Positions 38,655 to 50,698 of a stretch of DNA of 57,698 bases are shown piece after piece; positions within the stretch are counted from its first letter, which is position 1; each line of letters opens with the position of its first letter. The translations under genes and the position numbers were made by a program. The notes below the pieces were generated by a model. That model was not told the DNA's origin and made no database searches. It saw only the letters and a program-made list of their open reading frames with translations. The stretch is from Deltaproteobacteria bacterium (lineage in GTDB: Bacteria > Myxococcota_A > UBA9160 > SZUA-336), in the NCBI GenBank assembly GCA_016875225.1, contig VGRW01000016.1:1-57698 (forward strand). The letters run 5' to 3'.

Positions 38655-39971
38655 ATGACTGCCAGCGCTCCTGGCCTCGTCTGCACGGACGCGGCGACCT
38701 CGCTCTGGAAGTCGGTGCTTGGCGCCCTGTCGCATCGACTTTCCCCCGCGACCCGCGACTCGCTCTCGCAGAGCACCCGCTGTCTGGAGCAGGCCGTGGG
38801 TTCGCTGCGCCTCGCAGTGAATCGAAGCGAGATCGAGACCTGGATTCGGGCCGGCCACGTCGCTGCGATCGAGTCTTCGCTCGCGAGCCTGACGGATGGA
38901 GCGGTTGCGCTTGCGCTGATACCGGTCGACGACGTCCGGGCGCTTTCGGGCGACCCGAGCTCGAGCTTCGAGGGCTTCGTCGCAGGCCCTGCGAACTCAG
39001 CGGCTCTCGCTCGCGCGCGCAGGTTCGCTGGCGACGGCGTTGCCGAAGGCGGCGGGCTCGTGATGAGCGGCGCTCCCGGTTCCGGAAAGACGCACCTGCT
39101 GCGCGCGATCGCGGCGCGCCGCGAGGGCTTCGACCCCGAATCAGCCGTTCTGTACCGGCGCGCGGACCAGCTGTCGCTGGACCTCGTCGGCGCGATCTCG
39201 ACCGGAGACCTCTCTTCGTTCCGCGAGCACCTGCTCGCCTCGGCCGCCCTGCTTCTAGACGACGTGCACGACCTGAAGGGCCGGGAAGCGACACAGGAAG
39301 AGCTGGTTCGCGTGCTCGAGCTGGTCGAAGAGCGCGGCATCCCGGTCGCGGTCGCGACTGCAAAACCTCCGGAACGCTGCGCGGGCCTGATCGAGCCGCT
39401 GCGCCGGCGTCTCGGGCGCCTCGAGTCGGTCGCGGTCCGACCGCCCGAATGGGAGACCCGTGTAGCGATCGTTCTCGCGAGAGCGCGCCAGTGGGGCGTC
39501 GAGCCGGCGCCCGCGGTCGCCGCCCTGCTCGCCAGCGGCGTGCGGGGCGACCTCGGTCGCCTCGACGCCCTGCTCACCAGGTTGCTCAGCCAGTCGTCCT
39601 GGTGCGGCGGCCTCGAGGCCGCCGAGGCCGTCAAGCTTCTGCTCAGTCACGCGAGCGACCCGCCGATCCGCATCACGCCCGAAGAGGTGATGAGCGCGGT
39701 CTCGCAGCAGTTCAACCTGCGCCCGCGCGACCTGCGTTCCGGCAAGCGCAGCGCGCGCTTCACCACGCCGCGACAGATCGCGATGTACCTGGTCCGGCGG
39801 CACTGCGGACTCTCCTACCCGGAGATCGGCCGGCGATTCGCGAAGCACCATACGACTGCGCTGCACTCCGATCGCGTGATCCAGAGCCAGCTGAGCGAGA
39901 ACGCCAGCCTGCGAGCGGCGGTGCTCCTGGTGGAGAAGGAGCTGATGCGCGTATCGGAGGACGGTGGATGA
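38655..39971 (+). CDS. dnaA: Replication initiator DnaA (divergent)
   Basis: The 438-residue initiator has domain I (about 14-80, LWKSVLGALSHRLS and SEIETWIRAGHVAAIESSL), little linker, an AAA+ domain with Walker A GAPGSGKTHLLRA (139-146; GLGKT is usual), Walker B LLLDDVHDLKGREATQEEL (199-), sensor and PPEWETRVAI, and domain IV (338-438) with TTPRQIAMYLVRRH and YPEIGRRFAKHHTTALHSD. In domain IV the usual GGRDHTTVLH is AKHHTTALH: one residue shorter, with His398 in place of the base-reading Asp (E. coli Asp433). The DNA specificity may therefore differ. It forms filaments at oriC and melts the origin. Start ATG at 38655, with AAAGG at longish spacing. Confidence 0.93.
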   Translation: MTASAPGLVCTDAATSLWKSVLGALSHRLSPATRDSLSQSTRCLEQAVGSLRLAVNRSEIETWIRAGHVAAIESSLASLTDGAVALALIPVDDVRALSGDPSSSFEGFVAGPANSAALARARRFAGDGVAEGGGLVMSGAPGSGKTHLLRAIAARREGFDPESAVLYRRADQLSLDLVGAISTGDLSSFREHLLASAALLLDDVHDLKGREATQEELVRVLELVEERGIPVAVATAKPPERCAGLIEPLRRRLGRLESVAVRPPEWETRVAIVLARARQWGVEPAPAVAALLASGVRGDLGRLDALLTRLLSQSSWCGGLEAAEAVKLLLSHASDPPIRITPEEVMSAVSQQFNLRPRDLRSGKRSARFTTPRQIAMYLVRRHCGLSYPEIGRRFAKHHTTALHSDRVIQSQLSENASLRAAVLLVEKELMRVSEDGG

Positions 39972-40126
39972 GCGGTGGAGAACTCGAGCCCGAATCGGCA
40001 CTCCACCGTCGGCCCACGGATCCTCCCGGCCGGCACCGGGATCGCCGTGGAAAGATCGTCGAGCCCGATCGCCAGGTTCGAGGAGTTTTCCAGATTTCCA
40101 CCGCTCTCCCTCCTACTCCTACTCAA
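39962..40126. other. oriC: Candidate replication origin (oriC) with DnaA-box-like motifs and DnaA-trio-like tract
   Basis: The dnaA end and the 196-base dnaA-dnaN gap hold five TCCAC cores within 140 bases: CGGTGGA at 39962 and 39973 (the second reads TTCTCCACC on the minus strand, two changes from TTATCCACA), TCCACCG at 40002, CCGTGGAAA at 40045, and TTTCCACCG at 40095, which is preceded by TTTTCCAGA at 40086. After the last box comes a GC-rich 10-base spacer (40103-40112), then CTACTCCTACTC (40113-40124). Its complement reads 3'-GAT-GAG-GAT-GAG-5', close to the DnaA-trio pattern of the bacterial basal unwinding element. A more A/T-rich stretch follows. The location beside dnaA and at the strand switch supports oriC. 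Confidence 0.62.
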
Positions 40127-40167
40127 CTTGCTTTAAGATCAGGATCAGAGGTGGGAGGAGAGTGGAC

Positions 40168-41274
40168 ATGAAGCTTTCGATCGAACGAGACGAGCTTCTG
40201 AGAGCCCTGGGGCGCGTCCAGGCCATCGTCGAACGACGCGGCACGATGCCGATTCTCGCGAACGTGTTGATCGAGGCGCGCGAAGACGGCCTGACGCTCG
40301 CCGCCACCGACCTCGAGGTCGCCGTGATCGCCAATCACCCCGCGGCGGTGAAGACCCCGGGGACGGTCACTCTCGGCGCCAAGAAGCTCTTCGAGATCGT
40401 CCGCGAGCTCGAGGGCCCGGAGGTCGTGCTCGGCAGCGAGGATGGCGCGCGTGTGACGCTCGCGTGCGGTCCGGCCAAGTTCTCGCTGCTCTCGACCTCG
40501 CCAGAGGAGTACCCGTCGGTTCCGAGCGCAGAGGGAGTTGCGTTCGCGCAGATCGATACCGCGCTTCTCGGCGAGCTGATCGACCACACGCTCTACGCCA
40601 CCTCGAGCGACGAGACCCGCTACAACCTGAACGGCGTTTTCATCGAGAGCGTCGACGGCAAGCGGATCCGGTTCGTCGCCACCGACGGGCATCGGCTGGC
40701 GATGATCGAGCGTCCCGTGCCCACGGCGGTCGGATTCCTAGCCAAGGGCGTGATCGTGCCGCGCAAGGGCGTGGCGGAGATTCGCAAGCTCTGCGACGAG
40801 GGCGAAGGGGCTCTCGATCTCGGTCTCGGGGACGGTTTCCTGATGGTCCGGCGACCCGACCTGCTGCTCACGACCCGGCTGATCGACGGCGAGTTCCCGA
40901 ACTACCGCCAGATCCTGCCCAAGGGCCACAAGGTGCGGCAGGTCGTCGAGCGGGAGCGCCTGCAGCACGCCGTTCGCCGCGTTGCCCTGATGGCGCACGA
41001 GCGCTCGCGGGGCTTCCGCTTCGTCCTGAGCGACGGGCAGGTCGACCTCTCGGCGAGCAACCCCGACCTCGGCGAGGCGCGCGAGGTGCTGCCCGTCGAG
41101 TATCAGGGCGCGCGCTTCGAGACCGCGTTCAACGCGCGCTACCTGCTCGACGTGCTCGGCTCGATGTCGGCCAAGGAGGTCGTGCTCGAGCTATCCGAGG
41201 AGCTCAGCCCCGCCCAGTTCCGACCCGCGGACGACCCGGACGAAATTGCCGTGATCATGCCGATGAGGCTCTAG
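40168..41274 (+). CDS. dnaN: DNA polymerase III beta sliding clamp
   Basis: The 368-residue clamp has the three repeated domains of the family: domain I with TMPILANVLIEAREDGLTLA, domain II with RFVATDGHRLAMIERPVP, and domain III ending EIAVIMPMRL, the usual clamp C-terminus. It encircles DNA and tethers polymerases and repair proteins. GGAGGAGA precedes the ATG. recF, normally next in this gene order, is missing; gyrB follows after 183 bases that contain no recognisable gene. Confidence 0.96.
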   Translation: MKLSIERDELLRALGRVQAIVERRGTMPILANVLIEAREDGLTLAATDLEVAVIANHPAAVKTPGTVTLGAKKLFEIVRELEGPEVVLGSEDGARVTLACGPAKFSLLSTSPEEYPSVPSAEGVAFAQIDTALLGELIDHTLYATSSDETRYNLNGVFIESVDGKRIRFVATDGHRLAMIERPVPTAVGFLAKGVIVPRKGVAEIRKLCDEGEGALDLGLGDGFLMVRRPDLLLTTRLIDGEFPNYRQILPKGHKVRQVVERERLQHAVRRVALMAHERSRGFRFVLSDGQVDLSASNPDLGEAREVLPVEYQGARFETAFNARYLLDVLGSMSAKEVVLELSEELSPAQFRPADDPDEIAVIMPMRL

Positions 41275-41355
41275 CCGAGAGCTTCGCGCTGGGCTAGTTT
41301 TCCGAGCGTTTGCAGCACCTTGCGCCGCAACGGGCCCCTTGCATCCGTCGCCTGA

Positions 41356-43893
<2,538 letters not shown>

Positions 43894-43903
43894 GCGGGAA
43901 CGC

Positions 43904-46369
43904 ATGACCGACACGCCAGAGACTCCCGCGCTGCCACCAGTGAACCCTCCGATCCCCGTCGCGATCGAGGACGAGATGCGCCGCTCGTTCCTCGACTACT
44001 CGATGTCGGTCATCATCAGCCGCGCGCTGCCCGACGTGCGCGACGGGCTCAAGCCCTCGCAGCGGCGCATCCTGGTCACGTTCAACGACCTGAACCTGAC
44101 CTCCGACCGGCCCTACCGGAAGTGCGCGAAGATCGCCGGCGACGTCTCGGGCAACTACCACCCGCACGGCGAGGCGGTGATCTACCCGTCGATCGTGCGC
44201 CTCGCCCAGCCGTTCTCGCTGCGTTACCCGCTCGTCGACGGTCAGGGGAACTTCGGATCGGTCGACGGCGATCCCCCGGCGGCCATGCGCTACACCGAAG
44301 CGCGTCTCACGCGGATCGCGGCAGAGATGCTCGCCGATCTCGAGCGCGAGACCGTCGACTTCGTACCGAACTACGACAACACGCGCACCGAGCCGATCGT
44401 CCTGCCGACGCGCATCCCGAACCTGGTGATCAACGGCTCGTCGGGAATCGCGGTCGGCATGGCCACGAACATCCCGCCGCACAACCTCGGCGAGACGGCC
44501 GACGCGCTGATCCTGCTCGCTCGAAATCCGCGCGTCGGGCTCGACGAGCTGATGGAGAAGCTGCCCGGGCCCGACTTCCCCACCGGCGCGCTGATCTGCG
44601 GCGGAAGCGGAATTCGCGAGGCCTATCGCACCGGCCGGGGCCTGCTCACCGTGCGCGCGCGAGCGGCGACCGAGGAGATGCGCGGCGGCCGCGTGCGCAT
44701 CGTGCTCGACGAGATCCCGTACATGGTCAACAAGGCTTCGATGATCGAGAAGATCGCGGAGCTGGTGCGCGACGGGCGGATCGACGGCATCTCCGACGTC
44801 CGCGACGAGTCCGACCGCCGCGGCATGCGCGTCGTGGTGGAGCTGAAGAAGGACGCGGACGACCAGGTCGTGCTGAATCAGCTCTTCAAGATGACGCCGA
44901 TGCAGACCACGTTCGGCGTGAACATGGTGGCGCTGGTGCGCAACCGGCCGCAGACGCTCGGCCTGATCGCACTGCTGCAGCACTTCCTCGACTTCCGCCG
45001 CGAGGTCGTGCGCCGGCGCGCGGCCTTCGACCTTCGCCAGGCCGAGGCGCGCGCACACATCCTCGAGGGCTTCAATGTCGCGCTCGACCACCTCGACGCG
45101 CTGATCGCGCTGATCCGCGCCAGCCAGAGCCCGGCCGAGGCCCGCGAAGCGCTGATGGCGCGCTTCTCGCTCTCGGAGCGACAGGCGCAGGCGATCCTGG
45201 AGCTGCGCCTGCAGCGGCTCACCGCGATGGAGCGCCAGAAGATCCTCGACGAGCTCGCCGAGGTGCGCGCGAAGATCGAGGAGCTGAAGGCGCTGCTCGC
45301 CAGCGACGAGAAGGTCACCGAGCTGATCGTCCGCGAGCTCGAGGAGATGCGCGAGAAGTACGCGGACCCGCGCCGAACCGAGCTCGCCGCCGCGGTCGAG
45401 GACTTCACGACCGAGGATCTGATCGCGGAAGAGGACATGGTCGTGACCATCACCCACCGCGGCTACGCCAAGCGGCACGTGCCCACGCTCTACCGGGCGC
45501 AGCGCCGCGGCGGAAAGGGAAAGGTCGCCGCATCGACGGCCGACGAGGACTTCGTGTCGATGGTCTTCGTGGCCTCGACGCACGCCTATCTGCTCTGCTT
45601 CACCAACAAGGGCCGCGTGCACTGGCTGAAGGTCCACGAGCTTCCCGAGCTCTCGCGCGGCGCGAAGGGCAAGGCGCTGGTGAACCTGCTTCAGCTCGCC
45701 GAGGGCGAGCGGATCCAGGCGATCCTGCCGGTGCGCGACTTCGGCGAGGGCGGCTACGTGGTGCTCGCGACACGGGACGGAACGATCAAGAAGACCGAGC
45801 TCGCGCAGTACTCGAACCCGCGCCGCGGCGGCATCATCGCGATCCACATCGCCGACGGAGACGAGCTGATCGCGGCCTCGCGCACGAGCGGAGGCGAGCA
45901 GATCCTGCTCGCCACGCAGGACGGAAAATCGATCCGCTTCAACGAGGAGCAGGTCCGGCCGATGGGCCGCGCGGCGACGGGCGTGCGCGGCATCTCCACG
46001 CGCGAGGGTGACGCCACCGTCGGAATGGAAGTGCTGAAGCCCGGCAAGACCATCCTCACCGTGAGCGAGAACGGCTTCGGCAAGCGCTCGCCGCTCGAGG
46101 AGTACCGCGAGCAGAACCGCGGCGGGCAGGGGATCATCACCATCAAGACGACCGAGCGGAACGGCCAGGTCGTGGGGATCATGCAGGTCGACGATCGCGA
46201 CGAGATCATGCTGATCACGAGCGGCGGAAAGATGATCCGCACGCGCGTCGCCGAGATCCCCAGCATGAGCCGCAACACCCAGGGCGTGCGGCTGATGGAG
46301 CCGTCCGAGGGCGAGCGCGTGGTCTCGGTCGCCAAGCTCGGCGAGGAAGACGAGGTCGAGGGCGCATGA
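43904..46369 (+). CDS. gyrA: DNA gyrase subunit A
   Basis: The 821-residue subunit cuts and rejoins DNA; catalytic Tyr130 lies in [10 protein letters not shown]. The WHD, tower, coiled coil and the C-terminal beta-pinwheel with its GyrA-box-type QRRGGKGK motif (here [12 protein letters not shown]) are all present, so it is GyrA rather than ParC. The quinolone region reads [14 protein letters not shown]: Ala91 stands where E. coli has Ser83, and Pro95 where it has Asp87. Both water-metal-bridge anchors are lost, which predicts low natural quinolone sensitivity. The stop overlaps hemL (ATGA). Confidence 0.97.
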   Translation: MTDTPETPALPPVNPPIPVAIEDEMRRSFLDYSMSVIISRALPDVRDGLKPSQRRILVTFNDLNLTSDRPYRKCAKIAGDVSGNYHPHGEAVIYPSIVRLAQPFSLRYPLVDGQGNFGSVDGDPPAAMRYTEARLTRIAAEMLADLERETVDFVPNYDNTRTEPIVLPTRIPNLVINGSSGIAVGMATNIPPHNLGETADALILLARNPRVGLDELMEKLPGPDFPTGALICGGSGIREAYRTGRGLLTVRARAATEEMRGGRVRIVLDEIPYMVNKASMIEKIAELVRDGRIDGISDVRDESDRRGMRVVVELKKDADDQVVLNQLFKMTPMQTTFGVNMVALVRNRPQTLGLIALLQHFLDFRREVVRRRAAFDLRQAEARAHILEGFNVALDHLDALIALIRASQSPAEAREALMARFSLSERQAQAILELRLQRLTAMERQKILDELAEVRAKIEELKALLASDEKVTELIVRELEEMREKYADPRRTELAAAVEDFTTEDLIAEEDMVVTITHRGYAKRHVPTLYRAQRRGGKGKVAASTADEDFVSMVFVASTHAYLLCFTNKGRVHWLKVHELPELSRGAKGKALVNLLQLAEGERIQAILPVRDFGEGGYVVLATRDGTIKKTELAQYSNPRRGGIIAIHIADGDELIAASRTSGGEQILLATQDGKSIRFNEEQVRPMGRAATGVRGISTREGDATVGMEVLKPGKTILTVSENGFGKRSPLEEYREQNRGGQGIITIKTTERNGQVVGIMQVDDRDEIMLITSGGKMIRTRVAEIPSMSRNTQGVRLMEPSEGERVVSVAKLGEEDEVEGA

Positions 46370-47652
46370 ACACGTCGCGCTCCAAGCAGCTTCTCGAGCG
46401 GGCGCGCAACGTGATCCCGGGCGGTGTCAACAGCCCGGTCCGCGCGTTCGGATCGGTGGGCGGGCAGGCGCGCTTCATCCGCTCGGCCTCGGGCGCGCGC
46501 ATCGTCGACGAGGACGGCAACTCCTACATCGACTACGTCGCGTCGTGGGGCGCGATCCTGCACGGGCACGCGCACCCGGTCGTGCTCGAGGCGATCGCGC
46601 GAGCGGCCGCGCGCGGCACGAGCTTCGGCGCCCCGACCGAGGCCGAGATCGCGCTCGCGGAACGCGTCTGCCAGCTCGTGCCGTCGCTCGAGATGGTGCG
46701 ATTGGTCTGCTCGGGCACCGAGGCGACCATGAGCGCGATCCGCCTCGCGCGCGGAGCGACCGGCCGCGACCGGGTCCTGAAGTTCGACGGCTGCTACCAC
46801 GGCCACCCCGATCACATGCTCGCCGCGGCGGGCTCGGGGGTCGCGACGCTCGGCATCCCCGGCACCGACGGCGTGCCTCGCGCGGCGGTCGCCGACACGG
46901 TGGTGCTGCCGTTCAACGATCTCGAAGCGGTCGAATCGCTCTTCGCCTCGCGCGGCGCCGAGATCGCGGCGGTGATCGTGGAGCCGGTCGCCGCGAACAT
47001 GGGACTGGTGCCTCCCGTCGCCGGTTTCCTTTCGGGACTGCGCTCGATCTGCGACCGGCACGGGGCGCTGTTGATCTTCGACGAGGTGATCACGGGCTTC
47101 CGCGTCGCGCTCGGCGGAGCACAGGCGCGCTTCGGCGTCGCGCCCGACCTGACCACGTTCGGCAAGGTGATCGGCGGCGGCCTGCCGGTCGGCGCCTACG
47201 GCGGCCGTCGCGCGCTGATGGAGCGAATGGCTCCACTGGGCCCGGTCTACCAGGCGGGCACGCTCTCCGGAAATCCGCTCGCCACCGCCGCGGGCCTGGC
47301 CGCGCTCGAGCTCGCCGCGCAGCCGGGCGTCTACGAGCGACTCGAAGCCGGCACGAAGAGGATGGCGGACGGGCTCGCTGGACTCGCGCGAGAAGCGGGC
47401 GTGCCATTCACCGCGAGCTCGCTCGGCGGCGTCTTCGGCTTCTTCTTCCACCCGGGGCCGGTGCGAAGCTACGCGGACGCTCAGAAGTGCGACACCGCGG
47501 CGTTCCGCAGCTTCTTCCACTCCATGCTCGAGCAGGGCATCTACCTGGCGCCGTCCCCGTTCGAGGCTGGCTTTCTCACCTGCGCTCACGGCGACTCCGA
47601 GCTCGACCAGACCCTCGAAGCCGCCCGGCGCGCATTCGCGCGGGCGACCTGA
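46366..47652 (+). CDS. hemL: Glutamate-1-semialdehyde 2,1-aminomutase
   Basis: The 428-residue PLP enzyme makes 5-aminolevulinate for haem and other tetrapyrroles by the C5 route. It opens with [19 protein letters not shown], the HemL signature; the [20 protein letters not shown] segment and the Schiff-base lysine of [18 protein letters not shown] (Lys267) follow. It is coupled to gyrA by ATGA and adjoins atpZ directly (TGA then ATG). hemA and other haem genes are not in the window. Confidence 0.95.
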   Translation: MNTSRSKQLLERARNVIPGGVNSPVRAFGSVGGQARFIRSASGARIVDEDGNSYIDYVASWGAILHGHAHPVVLEAIARAAARGTSFGAPTEAEIALAERVCQLVPSLEMVRLVCSGTEATMSAIRLARGATGRDRVLKFDGCYHGHPDHMLAAAGSGVATLGIPGTDGVPRAAVADTVVLPFNDLEAVESLFASRGAEIAAVIVEPVAANMGLVPPVAGFLSGLRSICDRHGALLIFDEVITGFRVALGGAQARFGVAPDLTTFGKVIGGGLPVGAYGGRRALMERMAPLGPVYQAGTLSGNPLATAAGLAALELAAQPGVYERLEAGTKRMADGLAGLAREAGVPFTASSLGGVFGFFFHPGPVRSYADAQKCDTAAFRSFFHSMLEQGIYLAPSPFEAGFLTCAHGDSELDQTLEAARRAFARAT

Positions 47653-47901
47653 ATGGCCGACGAGCCGCGCCGCGGCCCTCGTCTGCCGGCGGTCCGGATG
47701 GGCCGGGGGATCGAAGCGGCCTGGGAGGCGGCGCTCTCGATCGTGCTCGGCGCGGTGCTCGGGATCTACGGCGACCGCTGGCTCGGCACCTCGCCGGTCC
47801 TGATGATGGTGTTCCTCGCGCTCGGCGCGACCGTCGCCTTCCGGCGGCTGATCGCGCTCGGAAAGCAGTCCACGAAGGACGAGGAAACTCCTCCGCGTTG
47901 A
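47653..47901 (+). CDS. atpZ: AtpZ/AtpI-family Fo assembly protein
   Basis: The 82-residue protein has two membrane helices (AAWEAALSIVLGAVLGIYGD and VLMMVFLALGATVAFRRLIA) joined by a short loop with the conserved Gly and Asp, and charged ends. AtpZ/AtpI proteins help assemble the c-ring and may form a small cation channel. It directly follows hemL and overlaps the next gene (TTGA). No ribosome site is obvious apart from within hemL. Confidence 0.82.
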   Translation: MADEPRRGPRLPAVRMGRGIEAAWEAALSIVLGAVLGIYGDRWLGTSPVLMMVFLALGATVAFRRLIALGKQSTKDEETPPR

Positions 47902-48266
47902 GTCGGCGCAGCGCTTCGTTGCACGCCAAGTACTTGATCGTGCTCGCGCTTGCAATCGCGGGGGCGATTCCGTATGGATGCGACGCCGCTTGGAGCGCGG
48001 CCGCGGGCGGAGGGATCCAACTCTTGAATCTGAGCGTCCTGGAGCGAGGCGTGCGCGCCGCGTTTTCGACCGGCGCCGCGGATCAAGCGACCGCGATCGC
48101 GCAGGTCATGCTCGTGCTTCGCACCGTTCTCTTCTTCACCGCGGTGATCTACGTGCTCGCAGCCACTCCCGTTCTGCCGCTCGCGTTCCTGGCCGGCCTG
48201 CTCGCGATCGTTCCGGCGGCGATCTGGCACGGGCTCACCCCGCAGGCGCCGCAGGCCCCCCGATGA
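47898..48266 (+). CDS. atpI: ATP synthase subunit I
   Basis: The 122-residue membrane protein has four hydrophobic segments (LIVLALAIAGAIPYG, GGIQLLNLSVLERGV nearby, VMLVLRTVLFFTAVIYVLA, LAFLAGLLAIVPAAIWHG) and matches the ATP_synt_I pattern of an unessential c-ring assembly factor. The TTG at 47898 shares TTGA with the atpZ stop; the end overlaps atpB (ATGA). Weak sequence conservation in this family keeps confidence moderate. Confidence 0.75.
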   Translation: MSRRSASLHAKYLIVLALAIAGAIPYGCDAAWSAAAGGGIQLLNLSVLERGVRAAFSTGAADQATAIAQVMLVLRTVLFFTAVIYVLAATPVLPLAFLAGLLAIVPAAIWHGLTPQAPQAPR

Positions 48267-48955
48267 GCCACCCCCCCTCCATCTTCATGATCCTCGAGGC
48301 CGCGGTGCCGCTGCTGCTGCAGACGGTCGTCGCCGCGATCCTGCTGGTGCTGCTGGTCTCGTGGCGCGTGCGCGCGGGGCTGGGTCCCGACGCGGTGGTT
48401 CCCGACGGGCGCGTGTCGCTTCGCAACTGCTTCGAGGTCATGTTCGAGGGCATCGCCACGCTGGCCCACGACTCGATCGGCCATGATTGGCGCAAGTACA
48501 TGCCCATGCTCGGAACGCTGGGCGTCTTCATCCTGATCGGGAACCTGATGGGGCTCGTGCCAGGGCTCGGCGGTCCGACTTCCTACATCGAGACGAACCT
48601 GTCCTGGGCGATCGTCTCGGTCGTCACCTCCGAGGCGGCGGCGATCCGGGTGAACGGTTTCGGGGGCTGGCTCAAGCACATGTCGCCGGGCCCGATCTGG
48701 ATGGCGCCGCTGATGCTGCCGATCGAGCTGTTCAGCCACCTGATCCGCTTCGTCTCGCTCACCATCCGCCTCACCGCCAACATGTTCGCGGACCACACGC
48801 TCGCGGCGATCTTCATCGGCTTTGGCGGGGTGGTCTCGATCTTCGTGCCCTGGATCGTGCTCGGTCTCGGGGTCTTCATCTGCTTCGTGCAGGCGTTCAT
48901 CTTCACTTTCCTCACCAACATCTACATTGGGATGGGGCTCGAGGAAGCTCACTAG
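48263..48955 (+). CDS. atpB: ATP synthase a subunit
   Basis: The 230-residue Fo subunit forms the proton half-channels. SLTIRLTANMFADHTL carries the essential Arg and the family signature, and NLMGLVPGLGGPTSYIETNL is the other conserved segment. Five to six membrane helices are visible. It overlaps atpI and is 13 bases before atpE. The Fo genes are thus separated from the F1 genes by about 16 kb. Confidence 0.95.
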   Translation: MSHPPSIFMILEAAVPLLLQTVVAAILLVLLVSWRVRAGLGPDAVVPDGRVSLRNCFEVMFEGIATLAHDSIGHDWRKYMPMLGTLGVFILIGNLMGLVPGLGGPTSYIETNLSWAIVSVVTSEAAAIRVNGFGGWLKHMSPGPIWMAPLMLPIELFSHLIRFVSLTIRLTANMFADHTLAAIFIGFGGVVSIFVPWIVLGLGVFICFVQAFIFTFLTNIYIGMGLEEAH

Positions 48956-48968
48956 AAAGGGAGTAGCG

Positions 48969-49277
48969 ATGCGTGCGTTCTTCTTCGTGGCGGCCGTTCT
49001 GGCCATGGCTCTCTCGCCGGACCTGGCCTTCGCCGCCGAGGGTGGCGGCGACTCGAGCTGGGGGATCGCGATCGGCTCGGGCCTCGCGATCGGCCTGGCG
49101 ATTCTCGGCGCCGGCATTGCGCAGGGCATGACCGCCGCGAACGCCGTCCAGGGCATCGCGCGCAATCCCGGCGCGGCGGGCGCGATCCAGACGCCGATGA
49201 TCATCGGTCTGGCGCTGATCGAGTCGATCGCGCTGCTCGCCTTCGTCATCGCCTTCTTGATTCAAGGCAAGATCTAA
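48969..49277 (+). CDS. atpE: ATP synthase c subunit
   Basis: The 102-residue precursor has an N-terminal signal-like segment (MRAFFFVAAVLAMALSPDLA to FAAEG), then the two-helix hairpin with the conserved polar loop ARNP (Arg65). The ion-carrying Glu85 sits in LALIESIALL. Gln52 and Ser86 match two of the ligands of Na+-type rings, but the Thr and Tyr of the full Na+ site are Ile87 and Leu90, so H+ coupling is more likely. AAAGGGAG precedes the ATG. A terminator follows. Confidence 0.95.
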   Translation: MRAFFFVAAVLAMALSPDLAFAAEGGGDSSWGIAIGSGLAIGLAILGAGIAQGMTAANAVQGIARNPGAAGAIQTPMIIGLALIESIALLAFVIAFLIQGKI

Positions 49278-49300
49278 CGCGGCCTCCGTGCCACGACTCC

Positions 49301-49342
49301 GCGCCCGGGCGTTCTCACGAGCGCCCGGGCGCGCTCGTTTTT
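49301..49342 (+). terminator. Rho-independent terminator after atpE
   Basis: GCGCCCGGGCG (49301-49311) pairs with CGCCCGGGCGC (49322-49332) across a 10-base loop, followed after GCTCG by TTTTT (49338-49342). It ends the hemL-atp transcript. Between here and tmk (49343-49523) nothing else is recognised. Confidence 0.82.
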
Positions 49343-49523
49343 CGCGTGCTTGCGCGCGGCACGCGCCTTGCTCTCTCGATCCGTCGGGTGGAACGGAACT
49401 CCCTCTAACGGGACCAGGGACTCCGGGAAGCCCACGTCGGATGGGGAACGGGGAAAGGCGCACGATGAACGGGGTGAGGCGTGCGCATTCCCCATCCGGC
49501 AACCCCGGTGTCAGACTGAGCGC

Positions 49524-50111
49524 GTGACGGCGCGCGGCAGATTCCTGGTGCTCGAGGGCATCGACGGCTCGGGAAAGACCGAGCAGACGCGGCGCCTGGC
49601 CGCCTGGCTCGAGCAGCGGGGACACCGCGTGGTGTCGACCCGCGAGCCCACCGACGGCCCCCACGGCCGGCGCTACCGCGCCTGGGCGCGCGGCGAGTTC
49701 GAGGCCAGCCCGGACGACGTGCTCGAGATGTTCCTCGCAGACCGCCGCGAGCACCTCTCGCGCGTGGTGCTTCCCGCGCTCGTGCGCGGCGAGATCGTCG
49801 TCTGCGACCGCTACAAGCATTCGACGCTCGCCTACCAGGCCGCGCAGGGGATCGACCGCGCGCGGCTGCGCGCGCTCTTCGTCACGCCCGAGTTCCCGGA
49901 GCCGGATCTCGTGCTCTGGCTGCGCCTGCCCGTAGCACAGGCGCTGTTGCGGATGGGCGCGAACGCGACCGAGCGCTTCGAGCGCGCCGAGTTCCTGGAG
50001 CGCGTGGACGCGGAGTACGCGAGGCTCGGGCTCGAGGCGATCGACGCGAGCCTTCCGCCCGACCGCGTCGAGCGCGCGATCCGCGAGCGCGTCGAGCGCG
50101 CGCTGGCGTGA
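49524..50111 (+). CDS. tmk: Thymidylate kinase
   Basis: The 195-residue enzyme phosphorylates dTMP to dTDP. The P-loop is FLVLEGIDGSGKTEQ, followed by the STREPTDGPHGR substrate region, the LADRREHL segment and the DR(Y/H) motif in VVCDRYKHSTLAYQ. The LID region is short. GTG at 49524; no good ribosome site. It heads a three-gene overlapping set with pnuC and the NadR-like kinase (GTGA junctions). Confidence 0.92.
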   Translation: MTARGRFLVLEGIDGSGKTEQTRRLAAWLEQRGHRVVSTREPTDGPHGRRYRAWARGEFEASPDDVLEMFLADRREHLSRVVLPALVRGEIVVCDRYKHSTLAYQAAQGIDRARLRALFVTPEFPEPDLVLWLRLPVAQALLRMGANATERFERAEFLERVDAEYARLGLEAIDASLPPDRVERAIRERVERALA

Positions 50112-50698
50112 GCGAGGCGAGCGCGATCGAGTGGATCGGCGCGGCCGCCGGCCTGGCCTGCGTCTGGCTGCTCGCGCGCGCCAGCATCTGGAACTGGCCG
50201 GTCTCGATCCTGAACACCACGCTGTACTTCGCGGTCTTCCTGCGCGCGCGGCTCTACGCCGAGGCGCTGCTGCAGATCGTCTTCACACTTCTCGGTGTCT
50301 ACGGCTGGTGGAGCTGGCGCTTCGGCGGCTCGCTCGGCGCGGAACTCGCGATCCGCCGCGCCACGCGCTCCGAGCTCGCCGCCGCCGCCGCGCTCGCGCT
50401 GGCCGGCACCGCCCTCTCCGCTCTCCTGCTCGCGCGCGCGACCGATTCCCCCGCGCCGATCTGGGACTCGAGCGTGCTCGTGCTCTCGCTGCTCGCGACC
50501 TGGGCCCAGGCCCGCAAGATCCTCGAGAACTGGTGGATCTGGATCGCCGTCGACCTGATCTCGGTCCCGCTCTACGTCACGCGCGAGCTGTACCCGACCG
50601 CCCTTCTCTACACGCTCTTCCTGCTGATCTGCCTGTCCGGCCTGCGACGCTGGACGGTGTTGCTGCGCGAGCAGCCCGCCGCGGAGGCCCGACCGTGA
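50108..50698 (+). CDS. pnuC: Nicotinamide riboside transporter PnuC
   Basis: The 196-residue membrane protein has about seven hydrophobic segments and the PnuC signatures NWPVSILNTTLYF, YGWWSWRFGG and ENWWIWIAVDLISVPLY; the Trp and Asn residues in these line the nicotinamide riboside site. It facilitates diffusion of nicotinamide riboside, which the adjacent kinase traps as NMN. GTG start overlapping tmk. Confidence 0.92.
   Translation: MSEASAIEWIGAAAGLACVWLLARASIWNWPVSILNTTLYFAVFLRARLYAEALLQIVFTLLGVYGWWSWRFGGSLGAELAIRRATRSELAAAAALALAGTALSALLLARATDSPAPIWDSSVLVLSLLATWAQARKILENWWIWIAVDLISVPLYVTRELYPTALLYTLFLLICLSGLRRWTVLLREQPAAEARP

Noticed and set aside
48969-49277. Na+-specific ATP synthase c ring
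   Set aside because: Gln52 and Ser86 match, but the Thr and Tyr ligands of the Na+ site are Ile and Leu, so the signature is incomplete.
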